A stretch of 34,375 nt of DNA from JANRIG01 sp033765235 (GCA_033765235.1 JANRIG010000038.1:1-34375); one strand, 5' to 3'; positions 16,001 to 24,288 are shown, counted from the stretch's first letter. A program made the numbers and translations. The notes: a model not told the origin generated them from the letters alone.

Positions 16001-18677
16001 GACTGGTTATTCCTCTGATGCCAACTACAACGCAGGTGGTACAGACTACAGAGGTGCAGGAGCTTCCTATACCATTACGGTCTCAGGCTTTCAAGACGGT
16101 GTGTGGACAGGAACAAGAAGCAATGATTGGTTTGATTGCGGCAATTGGCAATCTCTCACGCTACCTGACCGCAATATAGATGTCACTTTTGATGCAAATG
16201 CATCACAAAATGCCCATATAAGGTACAACTCTTCATTGGCAGGACTTGCAAACTCTATAGCAGGGTGCAACAACTTATATTTATTCAACCAAGAAATAAA
16301 CCTTGAAGGCAGCCCGCTCAATAAATTGCACATAAACGGGGGCATCACCATAGCAGGTACAGGCACTCTCGATATAAGTGATGGCACCGCAGGCACACCC
16401 GACGGTAGCCTTACCCTCACAGGAGATTGGGTAAATTTTAGAGATGAGAGTGAGTTTAAGCAAGGAGAAAGCACAGTATTTCTTAATCCTTCAAGTACTC
16501 AAAGTATAAGAAATCCTATCTCGGGGCAAGAAACATTTTACAACATTGTACACTTAAGTGCAGGCACTACCAACTTGCTGAGTAATATTATTTTAGAAAA
16601 TAACTTATCAATCCTTGGTACAGGAAGCATTGATGCAGGCACTAGAAACCTTACAGGTGTAGGTGTAAGAATGAACTCGGGCACACTACTGCTTGCACAA
16701 TCTGCCGCGGGCACCAATTTTGTACCTTCGTTTACAAATTTTACGCTTAATGGAGGTAATATTCACTTCTATGGTGCAAACAATCAATCTGTCAAAGGCA
16801 ATATTCCATATGCCAATGTAGCTTTCATAAACTCAGGTCTCAAAACTGTATCAGGCTCCCACCTGATAGTAAATGGCAACCTTACTGTAAACGGAAACTA
16901 CTTGCCACGCTTCGAAACTATATCTGTCACAGGTACCAATGTATCTGTCACAGGCACTACCAGCTTGGTAGTGAGCGCATTGGGCATAGGTGCAAGCAGT
17001 ACTGTACACAGTACTAATATAGGCACTATACTTGGCAGCATTACCATAGGAAATAGTGGCAGGCTCAATGTGGTGGGCAATGCACTCACACTTCGAAGCA
17101 CCTCTGACCAGACGGCACGTATAGCCCAAAGTGGCACCAATGCCACCATCACCGGCAGTGTAGTGGCAGAGCGGTATGTGCATGGGGTAAACAGGCAAAA
17201 TATGGTACTCCAACTTGCCCCCAGTGTGCAAGGAGGCATCGTGCGCGACTGGCAAGGCAGCAGCTCTACTACAGGCATATATATTACAGGGGCATTTGGT
17301 TGGAAGTCAAACCCCGGAGCTTGGACAGGTATATCTTCCAGTGCAGGAGCATCCATGTTCATATACAATGCCTCCACACCCGACTATGAAGCATACCCAC
17401 CTCGCAATATAGGGTCAAACTTATATGTGCTGACTCCACGCACGGGCTACAGGCTATTTGTGAGAGATGGCACTACCACTGCAGGTTTTAATACTGTAGT
17501 ACCTAAGGTGCTTACCATAGTTGGCTATCCGCTATTTGGCACACAGTCTTATAATATTGCATATAATGCTGCGCAAACAAACTCGGGTTGGAACTTTATA
17601 GGCAACCCCTATCACTGCGAAATAAACGGCAACTTGCAAGATGCCACCTCATGGACACGCACGGGGATAGGTGCAGCAATATATCTTTGGAACTCTACAT
17701 TATCCTCTTTCAATACCTACGTAGACGGGGTAGGCCTCATAGGAGGCTCAGGCAGCTGGAACGGTCGCATACCTGCCTCACAGGGTTTTTGGATAAAGGC
17801 TACCACTACAGGTGCAGCTCTAAGTGTGATGGAGGCAGCCAAAAGGAGCGACCAAAGCACTTTGTGGCGAATAGAGCAGGTGCCTAATCTGCTCAACGTG
17901 GCTGTGTATAATAGCGATGAAGAAGACGGCATACTATTGCGTCTGCGTGAGGGTGCCACTTATGCATTTGACGGAGACTACGATGCCGAAAAATTGCCTT
18001 CAAACTTTACAGGAGCTGCTTTTACATCATTATCCATTCAAAACAAAAATGACCATGTGCTCAAATATGCTATAAACACAATACCTATCCCTGACAATAG
18101 TATTACAGATACTTTTCAACTAATTACAAAGCTGGCAAGGAATACTAACCCTCGAATAAGTATTAATAATACCAGTAGTTTTGACACTACATTTACATTT
18201 TGGCTGCAAGACAGATATTTGCATGATACTTTGGTAAACGCCACTTCACACCCTTATCATTTTCATATAGGTACTGACAGTGGCTCTACTTTAAGCACAA
18301 GATTTAGGCTATTGCTCAAATATAATAAACCTATTGCTATAATGACCCAACCTATAGTGACAGTACCCTCCGAGGTAATAGAACAAGATAAAATAGAACT
18401 TAATACCCTTTATGGCAACCTGAGTGGGTGCCAATACAGTGTATATCCTAATCCTGTAAATGCGCACACGATAAAAATAAAACTATTGTCGGGGGATGAT
18501 AAAAACTTGAAAGCCAAACTATTTGACTTAAATGGGAAATGTATTGTCGAAAAAACATATTATTTTCAATCAGATACCGAAATATTGGATGTGCCAAGCA
18601 ATATAATACATGGGTATTATTTATTAGAAATATCCAACGCAAAATATAAAAACATCCATAAGTTGAAAGTTGAGTGA
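13089..18677 (+). CDS. Giant secreted protein with type IX secretion sorting domain
   Basis: The 1862-residue product has a signal peptide (about 1-24, ending NLCWGQ; Met3 at 13095 is an alternative start). A jelly-roll-like module follows (about 25-197, starting TYTQNFDTPGNW and ending LMIDDFEMTDY). Next come a fibronectin-III-like domain (about 200-315), several Thr/Ser/Asn/Gly-rich beta domains, a segment with GDLAILAMNS and FTDNGY seen in large Bacteroidota exoproteins, and a right-handed repeat-rich middle. The last ~79 residues (from SVYPNPVN; includes KLFDLNGK and GYYLLEI) are a type A T9SS C-terminal sorting domain, removed when the protein is attached to the cell surface or released. 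No catalytic site was recognised; an adhesin or matrix role is inferred. It slightly precedes a small cysteine-rich gene. Confidence 0.9.
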   Translation: MCMKLSRLLLFLCLFIVANLCWGQTTYTQNFDTPGNWTGGTMGSYTTDKGYWQSGQPVVFSCSNGALRQNSATQDGFPATRSSSTHSWRLEDSGTGSWRALITTGGVGTFSLYVRRWDNSPNPSYICEYSINNGSSYTSVQTIDNTWLGSSDWKQVSGVINTNNTSGLSSDDIIIRIRRVSGERLMIDDFEMTDYASAGCTAPTTQAVASAATSVTSTTSTLNWVRGNGNNLLVILRPTAASNATPTNGTGYVPNTQYGLGNTISGPNFSVYTGTGTSVAITGLTPSTQYTMVVYEYNDTGICYETTTISSVNFTTSAPPASVITLSSPSQIGAGNVVQAANNHIASNFQAAVTVSNTTLTALAFTLGNGGGTYNATNLGNLRLWYNGTSNTFGSAVQIGSTISAAPAVGVAATFTGLTQVINSGSTGYFWITTSISGTAVIGNTFNIVANPIFTFVGGNTTGSITAGGNQTIIAAPSAETDVVSVTGSEAVSISSIINTSGPLTSVQGTQVWQFTIRDGGADLTDSDNYASIVTHIRLAQGTGNAVNTWNTAIQAVDLFDGTTHLASGIVTASNISFTGSPLVTVADGTSKTLSVRLTVKNPLPSDAPDGDDFVFSLSNANITLSGTGSGTSSFPFIQSVNDQNAISVVATLLTITGQASSVAVNNAMSPSVVFKAVDANGNVDIISSGSVTIFSTGTLSGTSTNSATFAAGLATFSNIRHSVIGSNFVLYSTNTISVTNATTTSFNVLETTNFESGDLAILAMNSNISGGNEEFSFIIFKDLVVGTSIDFTDNGYERQNNDEWGDTEGAITLTRTGSTLAAGTVITIEAIGNAEDDADFNIYVGGVNDDANWTIGESLNMTAGAGFNMNNADEIWMMQGGTWTNPAGNHNAEYVGGNVLYGWTATDWDANLTADGSDRGTDASALYPGSNCFNTNVTGLTNKDKVKYTGPTSAASKITWILRLNNSANWTGYSSDANYNAGGTDYRGAGASYTITVSGFQDGVWTGTRSNDWFDCGNWQSLTLPDRNIDVTFDANASQNAHIRYNSSLAGLANSIAGCNNLYLFNQEINLEGSPLNKLHINGGITIAGTGTLDISDGTAGTPDGSLTLTGDWVNFRDESEFKQGESTVFLNPSSTQSIRNPISGQETFYNIVHLSAGTTNLLSNIILENNLSILGTGSIDAGTRNLTGVGVRMNSGTLLLAQSAAGTNFVPSFTNFTLNGGNIHFYGANNQSVKGNIPYANVAFINSGLKTVSGSHLIVNGNLTVNGNYLPRFETISVTGTNVSVTGTTSLVVSALGIGASSTVHSTNIGTILGSITIGNSGRLNVVGNALTLRSTSDQTARIAQSGTNATITGSVVAERYVHGVNRQNMVLQLAPSVQGGIVRDWQGSSSTTGIYITGAFGWKSNPGAWTGISSSAGASMFIYNASTPDYEAYPPRNIGSNLYVLTPRTGYRLFVRDGTTTAGFNTVVPKVLTIVGYPLFGTQSYNIAYNAAQTNSGWNFIGNPYHCEINGNLQDATSWTRTGIGAAIYLWNSTLSSFNTYVDGVGLIGGSGSWNGRIPASQGFWIKATTTGAALSVMEAAKRSDQSTLWRIEQVPNLLNVAVYNSDEEDGILLRLREGATYAFDGDYDAEKLPSNFTGAAFTSLSIQNKNDHVLKYAINTIPIPDNSITDTFQLITKLARNTNPRISINNTSSFDTTFTFWLQDRYLHDTLVNATSHPYHFHIGTDSGSTLSTRFRLLLKYNKPIAIMTQPIVTVPSEVIEQDKIELNTLYGNLSGCQYSVYPNPVNAHTIKIKLLSGDDKNLKAKLFDLNGKCIVEKTYYFQSDTEILDVPSNIIHGYYLLEISNAKYKNIHKLKVE

Positions 18678-18678
18678 T

Positions 18679-18969
18679 ATGTTGAACCAAAAGTTTATAT
18701 GTTTATTTTTTGTAATATTGATAATAAGCACTTTGAAAACCTATGCCTGCAACCCACAAGGTACTGTATATGCTCCAAGTAGCTATGAGCACCAAACAGG
18801 GTGCTATACAGAAGATGAGTGTAATGAAAACTGCTGCAGCTACAATCCTGATAATGAGTGCAACTTTGTACCTGTCAGTTCAGACAACAACCTACAATGG
18901 CTACTTATTGGAGGGATAGTAATATGCTTAGGGGCAGAGGTATTCAGAAATAAAAAATTGAGCATATAA
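18679..18969 (+). CDS. Small exported cysteine-rich protein with C-terminal membrane anchor
   Basis: The 96-residue product is read from the ATG at 18679, one base after the T9SS gene's stop; a TTG at 18670 would add three residues and overlap that gene. It has a signal peptide (about 1-23), then a 45-residue exported core with six cysteines (24, 42, 48, 52, 53, 61; includes a CC pair) that could form three disulfides. After PVSSDNN comes a single helix (about 73-88, WLLIGGIVICLGAEV) and a basic tail RNKKLSI. Helix plus basic tail resembles the short C-terminal anchors of small proteins often found beside T9SS genes in this phylum, but a match to a named family is not certain. Co-transcription with the upstream giant gene is likely. 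Confidence 0.72.
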   Translation: MLNQKFICLFFVILIISTLKTYACNPQGTVYAPSSYEHQTGCYTEDECNENCCSYNPDNECNFVPVSSDNNLQWLLIGGIVICLGAEVFRNKKLSI

Positions 18970-18982
18970 TTTAGATATGTCT

Positions 18983-19010
18983 TGCCCTGAAATAGGTTTG
19001 CACAAACCTA
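18983..19010 (-). repeat. Possible third, diverged copy of the hairpin-plus-tail element
   Basis: On the minus strand TAGGTTTG (19010-19003) pairs perfectly with CAAACCTA (19000-18993) around TG. TATTTCAGGGCA (18994-18983) overlaps the end of the stem and matches TATTACAGGGCA of copies A and B at 11 of 12 bases. The TGAC/GTCG base is missing and the hairpin-to-tail spacing is shorter. It lies between the convergent ends of the small cysteine-rich gene and the TPR gene. Confidence 0.4.
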
Positions 19011-19025
19011 AGGTGTGATATTAGG

Positions 19026-22000
19026 TTATTCTATCATGCCAAACAGTTTATCTTTCTCTATTAGGTATAGTGCCATAAATGTATCATACTCTTTGTTGGA
19101 GGTAAGTTGTTTCACTTTTGCGAGACCGCTTTGTGCAAACCCCGGAATGCCGTATCGCAATGCTTCCATACAATATTCCATACTTATTTTTTTAGCGTCG
19201 GGGTTCAAGGTAATGCCGTCGAGCAACATATTGAAACTTTGGTTGTGCAATTGGCATGCTGAGTAATATTGTGCACATTCTAATACATTGTATTCATTCA
19301 GAGGGTTTTCACGAAAAGCTTGGCCATAGTATTTCAGAGCCAAAGAGGTGTCATTGTTGGTTTTGGCCAAATGTGCTTTGGCTAAGTATCTGGCATATTC
19401 ATCGCGTGGGTGTAGTGATTTATTTATGATTTGGCTTAATTGTGCTTGATCATGGGTCTTGTAAAAGTACAACATCATGCATCGGTTATAGCTGTCTTTT
19501 AGGTTTTTATCAGTATTCAATGAAGCCATTGCCTCCATAAGTTCACTACACCGTGTCATATTATCGGCTGCGAAATAATAATCAAAAAGGTCAATGCCTG
19601 TTTTCATTTTATACACATCATCTTGTATGCTAAAGAAAAAATTGCCCTTCATCACATCGTTCACTTCATGCATACGATAGTGTAAATAATTGTATTTTTC
19701 CAAGTCGTTGGTTAGGAGTGCCATTTCAGGTTTTTTATAGGAAAATATGAGGTTTATGCTGTTGAGTACCTCTTGGCACGTGCTGTCTTTGTCAAGATTT
19801 TCTGATTGTATGTATAGAATGGCCTCTTTCAATCTGCCGGCCTCAAGAAGTGAAACAGTTTTGTATATTTTGGCTTCTTTGTGTCCTTTGTCTGCTGCCA
19901 TTTGAAATATTTTTGCAGCCATGTTAGGTACATTATTTTGCAGGTTCCATAGTGCCAAAGTATGCAAATACTTTCCTGCTGTGGCTTCGGAGGTGATTTG
20001 CAACTCATCTATGCTTTTCATGGCCTTTGCCACCTTGCCGGAGTAGTAGCCTGCCACGGCACCAAGGTAGGTAAGGTCAAGTGTATGGGAGTAGGTAGTG
20101 TCAGATGCCTTGAGGGTGTCTATGAAGGCTGTCCATGAGGTATCAGGGTGGGTATTTTGATAAAAAGTATAGTTGGTGACATAAGCCATTTTGTCATCGT
20201 TTAGTACAGCTTTTGTATCTGATTTCAGGGGCAACAGTGGTTTTATTTGTGGGTTTATATAGGTGTATGCCAGTGCGTTGGCATGAGTAATGTAGTCTTT
20301 AGATTTAGCTATTTGCGAATAATACATTTCTGCATTTGCGAATGATATATTATTTTTCACGCCATACGCCAATAGGTTAGATAGTGGTATTTCTTTATCT
20401 GTATCGGTGGCAAGTTTTTCAGATTTTTGTAAATAATATATACAACTATCTCTAAACCCCATTTTTTGATAAAGAATAGCCAAATTATTGCACAATATGT
20501 ATGAATTAGGATATTTTTTTAATCCGTCGGTAAGTGCAAATATAGCTTCAAAAGTATGGTTCATCATGCTATGCACTCTCGATAGATTGGTGTATGCCTG
20601 CTCTGAGGGTTGCTTAATAATGGATTTTTTATAGTGGTCAAGGGCACTTATTACATCTTGTCTTGCAAGATATAGTGCTGCAAGAGCATAGTTGCTTTTA
20701 TGATTTTGAAATTCATACCCAAATGCCTCCATATAATATTGCTCGCTTATATCATATTGATTTTCAAATACATATATATCGCCAAGTGTATTATAATATG
20801 CTGCAAAGGCTTGTTTGTATGGAAACATATTTTGATACAAAAATAAAGTAAGTGCTACTACAAGCCCTATGCCATACACAGATAAGAAAGATACCCACTG
20901 AAATGTATATACCATTTTATGTACCTTATAGCCGCTGTCTATCCATCGTGTATAGTTTACCCATACATATAAGAAAAATCCGAGTCCCATGCCTATGTGT
21001 GAGTACAATATGGCATCATCAATTAACTCAATGGCAGAGTCGTTGGCTGAGATATAAAAATAGCTGATAGTGGCATAACATATGGCAGCCCAACACAGGT
21101 ATATTACTGCACCAAACGGATAAAATGGTAAAATGCGTTGAAACATGACACTACGCTCGCGTATTCCCCATATACCAAGTAGCGTAGAAATGACCAGAAA
21201 AAATATAGGTGGAATATAAAAAAGTGGCAGATCAATGATTTTCATATTGTGTAATTGCTGCAAAAGGAGGTTAATAAAATATAATAAAAATATGAAGCCA
21301 AAATGTATGCCTTCTTGTTGGTTGCCGGCCGATTTGCTGCTGCTCAATATCAGCAAAAAAGAATATACAATCTCAAAAGATACAAAAAATATAAAAGCAA
21401 TGGCAATGACACAGGGTACAAATATGGCATAGCTGTGAAGCATAAAAATTGGATATTGGTATGTAGAATATGTAGATATGATACCCAAATACACCCCATT
21501 GATAAGGGCAATGACTATAAATCTGAGCAAAAAACCAGCACCTTTGTGAAAAGCAAAAAAGTAATATGATATGCCTCCCAGCAGCAGTATTGGCACAATC
21601 TGCACATACATATATAGTTGAAAACCGACTATTAATGAGGCAGGTTGTTGAAATATATAGTAGCACATTACTATAAATGTACCTATATAGTAGAGCCAAT
21701 TGTTCAAAAAGCTAAAGGTAGTGAGGGCAAGTATTAGAAATAGATAGGTGACGCCTATGGCAATGTATAGGTAGTACACATTTGGCTCAAGCATAGCACC
21801 TGTATATTCACGAAAAGTTATGTTTATATCCGCTGTCACGGGTATAGTGAGAAGCCCTTTGTATATGCTGTCAATGGTGACCGGTATCTGCTCTATGTTG
21901 GATATGGTGTGCCAACCAAAGGGGTAGTGAATGCCTAGAAAAAAAAGCCAAATTGTAGTAGCTATTACTCCGCATAATATGACCAATGAAGTAAGGTAAA

Positions 22001-22043
22001 TGATTTTTGACTCTTTATCCCACGATTTCCAAAACCACATCAT
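19026..22043 (-). CDS. Large polytopic membrane protein with C-terminal TPR repeats
   Basis: The 1005-residue protein has about 10-11 membrane helices over residues 1-410 and a hydrophilic C-terminal half. That half contains helical TPR-type repeats, clearest at about 415-560 (NTLGDIYVFENQYDISEQYY, ALAALYLARQDVISALDHYK, NNLAILYQKMGFRDSCIYYL) and again near 890-960 (AKTNNDTSLALKYYGQAF). TPRs bind partner proteins, so this may be a membrane scaffold; I recognise no enzymatic motif. The start ATG overlaps the gatC stop as ATGA, indicating translational coupling to a tRNA-amidation gene with no obvious functional link. Met2 is an equally good start. Orientation of the TPR half (cytoplasm or periplasm) is unresolved. 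Confidence 0.82.
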   Translation of the reverse strand: MMWFWKSWDKESKIIYLTSLVILCGVIATTIWLFFLGIHYPFGWHTISNIEQIPVTIDSIYKGLLTIPVTADINITFREYTGAMLEPNVYYLYIAIGVTYLFLILALTTFSFLNNWLYYIGTFIVMCYYIFQQPASLIVGFQLYMYVQIVPILLLGGISYYFFAFHKGAGFLLRFIVIALINGVYLGIISTYSTYQYPIFMLHSYAIFVPCVIAIAFIFFVSFEIVYSFLLILSSSKSAGNQQEGIHFGFIFLLYFINLLLQQLHNMKIIDLPLFYIPPIFFLVISTLLGIWGIRERSVMFQRILPFYPFGAVIYLCWAAICYATISYFYISANDSAIELIDDAILYSHIGMGLGFFLYVWVNYTRWIDSGYKVHKMVYTFQWVSFLSVYGIGLVVALTLFLYQNMFPYKQAFAAYYNTLGDIYVFENQYDISEQYYMEAFGYEFQNHKSNYALAALYLARQDVISALDHYKKSIIKQPSEQAYTNLSRVHSMMNHTFEAIFALTDGLKKYPNSYILCNNLAILYQKMGFRDSCIYYLQKSEKLATDTDKEIPLSNLLAYGVKNNISFANAEMYYSQIAKSKDYITHANALAYTYINPQIKPLLPLKSDTKAVLNDDKMAYVTNYTFYQNTHPDTSWTAFIDTLKASDTTYSHTLDLTYLGAVAGYYSGKVAKAMKSIDELQITSEATAGKYLHTLALWNLQNNVPNMAAKIFQMAADKGHKEAKIYKTVSLLEAGRLKEAILYIQSENLDKDSTCQEVLNSINLIFSYKKPEMALLTNDLEKYNYLHYRMHEVNDVMKGNFFFSIQDDVYKMKTGIDLFDYYFAADNMTRCSELMEAMASLNTDKNLKDSYNRCMMLYFYKTHDQAQLSQIINKSLHPRDEYARYLAKAHLAKTNNDTSLALKYYGQAFRENPLNEYNVLECAQYYSACQLHNQSFNMLLDGITLNPDAKKISMEYCMEALRYGIPGFAQSGLAKVKQLTSNKEYDTFMALYLIEKDKLFGMIE

Positions 22044-22327
22044 TCTATTACTTTGGGTACTCTGAAGTAGTCACTGTCTTTGCGTGGAGCATTGAGTAAG
22101 GCACTTTTATGGTCTAAGTGTGGGCGCACTTCATCTTCACGCAATACATTAATTTCGGACGAAAGGTGTATCAATGGCTCTACTTCATCGGTGTTCAGTT
22201 CATTGAGTTTTTCCATCCAAGTTAGTATCTTTGATAGCTCTTGGGTCATGAGCTTTTCCTCGGCATCAGTAAATTGCAGGCGTGCCAAATGTGCTATTTT
22301 TTTTACGGTATCTTGGTCAATATTCAT
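22040..22327 (-). CDS. gatC: Asp-tRNA(Asn)/Glu-tRNA(Gln) amidotransferase subunit C
   Basis: The smallest subunit (95 residues) of the GatCAB complex, which turns Glu-tRNA(Gln) or Asp-tRNA(Asn) into the correctly charged amide. GatC wraps around and stabilises GatA. Typical features are DTVKKIAHLARLQFTDAEE (about 6-24), a helix ending LTWMEKLNELNTDEVEP, and the C-terminal LREDEVRPHLDHKSALLNAP with DYFRVPKVIE. gatA and gatB are not in the window, as is common in this phylum. The stop overlaps the start of the membrane/TPR gene by 4 bp, and the nuclease-like gene ends 47 bp upstream. Confidence 0.95.
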   Translation of the reverse strand: MNIDQDTVKKIAHLARLQFTDAEEKLMTQELSKILTWMEKLNELNTDEVEPLIHLSSEINVLREDEVRPHLDHKSALLNAPRKDSDYFRVPKVIE

Positions 22328-22374
22328 TTAGTAATTAATATATGAATGGGTGAATATGGATTAGTGATTAATGA

Positions 22375-23037
22375 TTAATTGAGAGTTTCCCATATTTTAT
22401 ATCCAAAGTCTTTGCTGTTGGCTATTTTTACGGACTCACCGGCGGGTACAAAAACAAAAAACCCTTTTTTGATGTCATAGTCTTTCGCATTATCATGCAC
22501 TGCCATACCTGCCACAGCACCCAATATTTTAGAATTTTTCAATACTTTGTGAGGATTATCTTTTATTTTGACCATTCGCGCCATGTGCTCATCTACATCT
22601 TTTATTTTTAGCTTGCTTTTACTCTCTACCACTACTGCGCATTCACTATTGGCTACCAATAAGTCTATTTGATAGTCAAAGTTGTCGTTTTTGTCTCTTT
22701 GAACCAGACCCATACACGCCTCATGTATATTTATGTTATATTTTGAAAATTTGTCCATAGCGGCAGGTCTCACCTGATGCTCTACATATAGACCTAATGT
22801 GTCAGTAAAATCTGATATTTTTTTGCTGAATTCTTCAAATCTTTTATTAATGCGCTCCCATCGCAATTCTGATTCTTCTTTGTATTTTTGTTCTTTTTCT
22901 TTGTATATTCTATCTTTCTCAGCCCATTTATTACGAAGTATTTTTTCCTCTTCATTCAATTTCCCCAAATTAATGATAGGCACAGTGAGTTGTGCTAACA
23001 ACTTTGTCACATATTCGTATGTACGTTTTTTGCTCAC
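22375..23037 (-). CDS. Coiled-coil protein with PD-(D/E)XK nuclease-like domain
   Basis: The 220-residue product is built of a highly charged coiled coil (about 28-80, rich in EEK/KEK) followed by a small alpha/beta domain. In that domain D125 (YQIDLLVAN) and E138-S-K140 (VVVESKSKL) are spaced like the catalytic D...ExK of the PD-(D/E)XK nuclease superfamily, and KIKDVDEHMARM continues the pattern of DUF3782-type proteins. These are widespread in cyanobacteria and Bacteroidota, often in many copies, and their biological role is not established. E138 and K140 are retained, so the site may be active. There is no partner methylase or toxin/antitoxin gene beside it. It has its own TATTTTTG promoter. 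Confidence 0.75.
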   Translation of the reverse strand: MSKKRTYEYVTKLLAQLTVPIINLGKLNEEEKILRNKWAEKDRIYKEKEQKYKEESELRWERINKRFEEFSKKISDFTDTLGLYVEHQVRPAAMDKFSKYNINIHEACMGLVQRDKNDNFDYQIDLLVANSECAVVVESKSKLKIKDVDEHMARMVKIKDNPHKVLKNSKILGAVAGMAVHDNAKDYDIKKGFFVFVPAGESVKIANSKDFGYKIWETLN

Positions 23038-23054
23038 AGCATTAATTTTAATTG

Positions 23055-23062
23055 CAAAAATA
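23055..23062 (-). promoter_or_regulatory. Bacteroidota promoter (TATTTTTG) of the coiled-coil nuclease-like gene
   Basis: The minus strand reads TATTTTTG followed by C, an exact TAnnTTTG, 17 bp before the ATG at 23037. A TTG at 23085-23083 lies 20 bases upstream, the expected place for the -33 element, making this the best-formed promoter in the window. Confidence 0.65.
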
Positions 23063-23097
23063 GCGAAAAATATAATTTCTTACAAGTACTACTTTTG

Positions 23098-24228
23098 TCA
23101 ATCGTTCATCAATCTTGCGATAGTACTTATGGTATGGTCTATTTCAGCCAAGGTATTGTATATGCCCAAACTGAATCTTACTGCAGGGCGTTCAGAGCTC
23201 GGATTTATTGCTTCTAATACATGCGATGCACCGAGTGCTCCCGAGTTGCACGCGCTACCACCTGATACAGATATTTTCTCTATATCAAGGTTAAATACGA
23301 GCATATCTGTAGTTTCACTTTGTGGAAATGACACGTTCAGTATCTTGTAGTGGCTTTTATCTATGACATTGCTCATACCGTTGTATTGAATGTCAGACAA
23401 TTGCGAAAGTCCTGCTATCAGTTGATTTTTTAGTTTAGATATATTTTTTGTGTTTTCAGTCATTCCACTCACACTTATCTCGAGTGCTTTGCACATGCCT
23501 ACTATTCCGGCTACGTTCTCGGTGCCTGCACGCATATTGCGCTCCTGAGCCCCGCCGGTAAGGTATGGTTTTATCTTTATGTCTTCGGACACGTATATAA
23601 AACCTACTCCTTTGGGTCCGTAAAATTTATGGGCAGAACCTGTAATAAAATCTGCTTTGAATTTTTGCAAATCTATAGGGTAGCAACCTACAGTTTGCAC
23701 AGTATCGCAAAAGTATATAGCTTGATGTTGCTTACATATTTGGGCTATTTCATGCACAGGGTTAATATTGCCTATCTCATTATTAGCATGCATTACAGCC
23801 ACCAGTGTATTGTTATTATTTTTTACAAATTCTGCCAAATCATTTAAGTCAATATTGCCATGCTTGTCATGCGATACATAGTGTATCTGTATCATACTTT
23901 GCCTTTCTAATTGTTGTAATGGGTGCATCACTGCATGGTGCTCCAGTGATGAGGTGAGTACATGTTTTATTCCATACATATATATACTCTGTATCAGTGC
24001 CATATTGGTGCTTTCGGTGGCACCGGAGGTGAAAAATATCTGTGATGCAGTAGTGCCGAGTATGGTTGCAATGCTCTTGCGCGACTTTTCTACGGCAGCT
24101 TTTGCCTCTCTTCCATGTCTGTGTATTGATGATGGGTTACCATACATTATATCATAATATGGTTCCATGGCAGCCTTTGCCATGGGGTGTAGGGGAGTAG
24201 TGGCAGCATGGTCTAAGTATATTTGCAT
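23098..24228 (-). CDS. Cysteine desulfurase (NifS/IscS family)
   Basis: PLP enzyme that takes sulfur from cysteine as a persulfide for Fe-S clusters or tRNA thiolation. The frame is open from 24261, but I start at the ATG at 24228 (376 residues). There the protein begins MQIYLDHAATTPL, the normal family N-terminus, and an exact TACATTTG promoter lies inside the longer version. Key residues are H97/H98 in SSLEHHAV, D175 (FCDTVQT), Schiff-base K201 (GSAHKFYGPKG), and persulfide Cys327 in GGSACNSGALGASHVL. AGTENVAG is also typical. It is not next to iscU or other isc/suf genes. It diverges from lgt. Confidence 0.94.
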   Translation of the reverse strand: MQIYLDHAATTPLHPMAKAAMEPYYDIMYGNPSSIHRHGREAKAAVEKSRKSIATILGTTASQIFFTSGATESTNMALIQSIYMYGIKHVLTSSLEHHAVMHPLQQLERQSMIQIHYVSHDKHGNIDLNDLAEFVKNNNNTLVAVMHANNEIGNINPVHEIAQICKQHQAIYFCDTVQTVGCYPIDLQKFKADFITGSAHKFYGPKGVGFIYVSEDIKIKPYLTGGAQERNMRAGTENVAGIVGMCKALEISVSGMTENTKNISKLKNQLIAGLSQLSDIQYNGMSNVIDKSHYKILNVSFPQSETTDMLVFNLDIEKISVSGGSACNSGALGASHVLEAINPSSERPAVRFSLGIYNTLAEIDHTISTIARLMND

Positions 24229-24236
24229 ATCATAAG

Positions 24237-24244
24237 CAAATGTA
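24237..24244 (-). promoter_or_regulatory. Bacteroidota -7 promoter (TACATTTG) of the cysteine desulfurase
   Basis: The minus strand reads TACATTTG followed by C, an exact TAnnTTTG, ending 8 bp before the ATG at 24228. Because it lies inside the longest possible reading frame, it argues for the shorter protein. Confidence 0.6.
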
Positions 24245-24288
24245 GACGGTATTATTTTCAAAAAAATATTTTTTATTTATTCAATAAA

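Noticed and set aside
14372..17959. Several long minus-strand frames inside the T9SS gene (for example 14780-15613)
   Set aside because: These are antisense shadows of a Ser/Thr-rich coding sequence, with no start signals or family motifs. The plus frame has a signal peptide and sorting domain.
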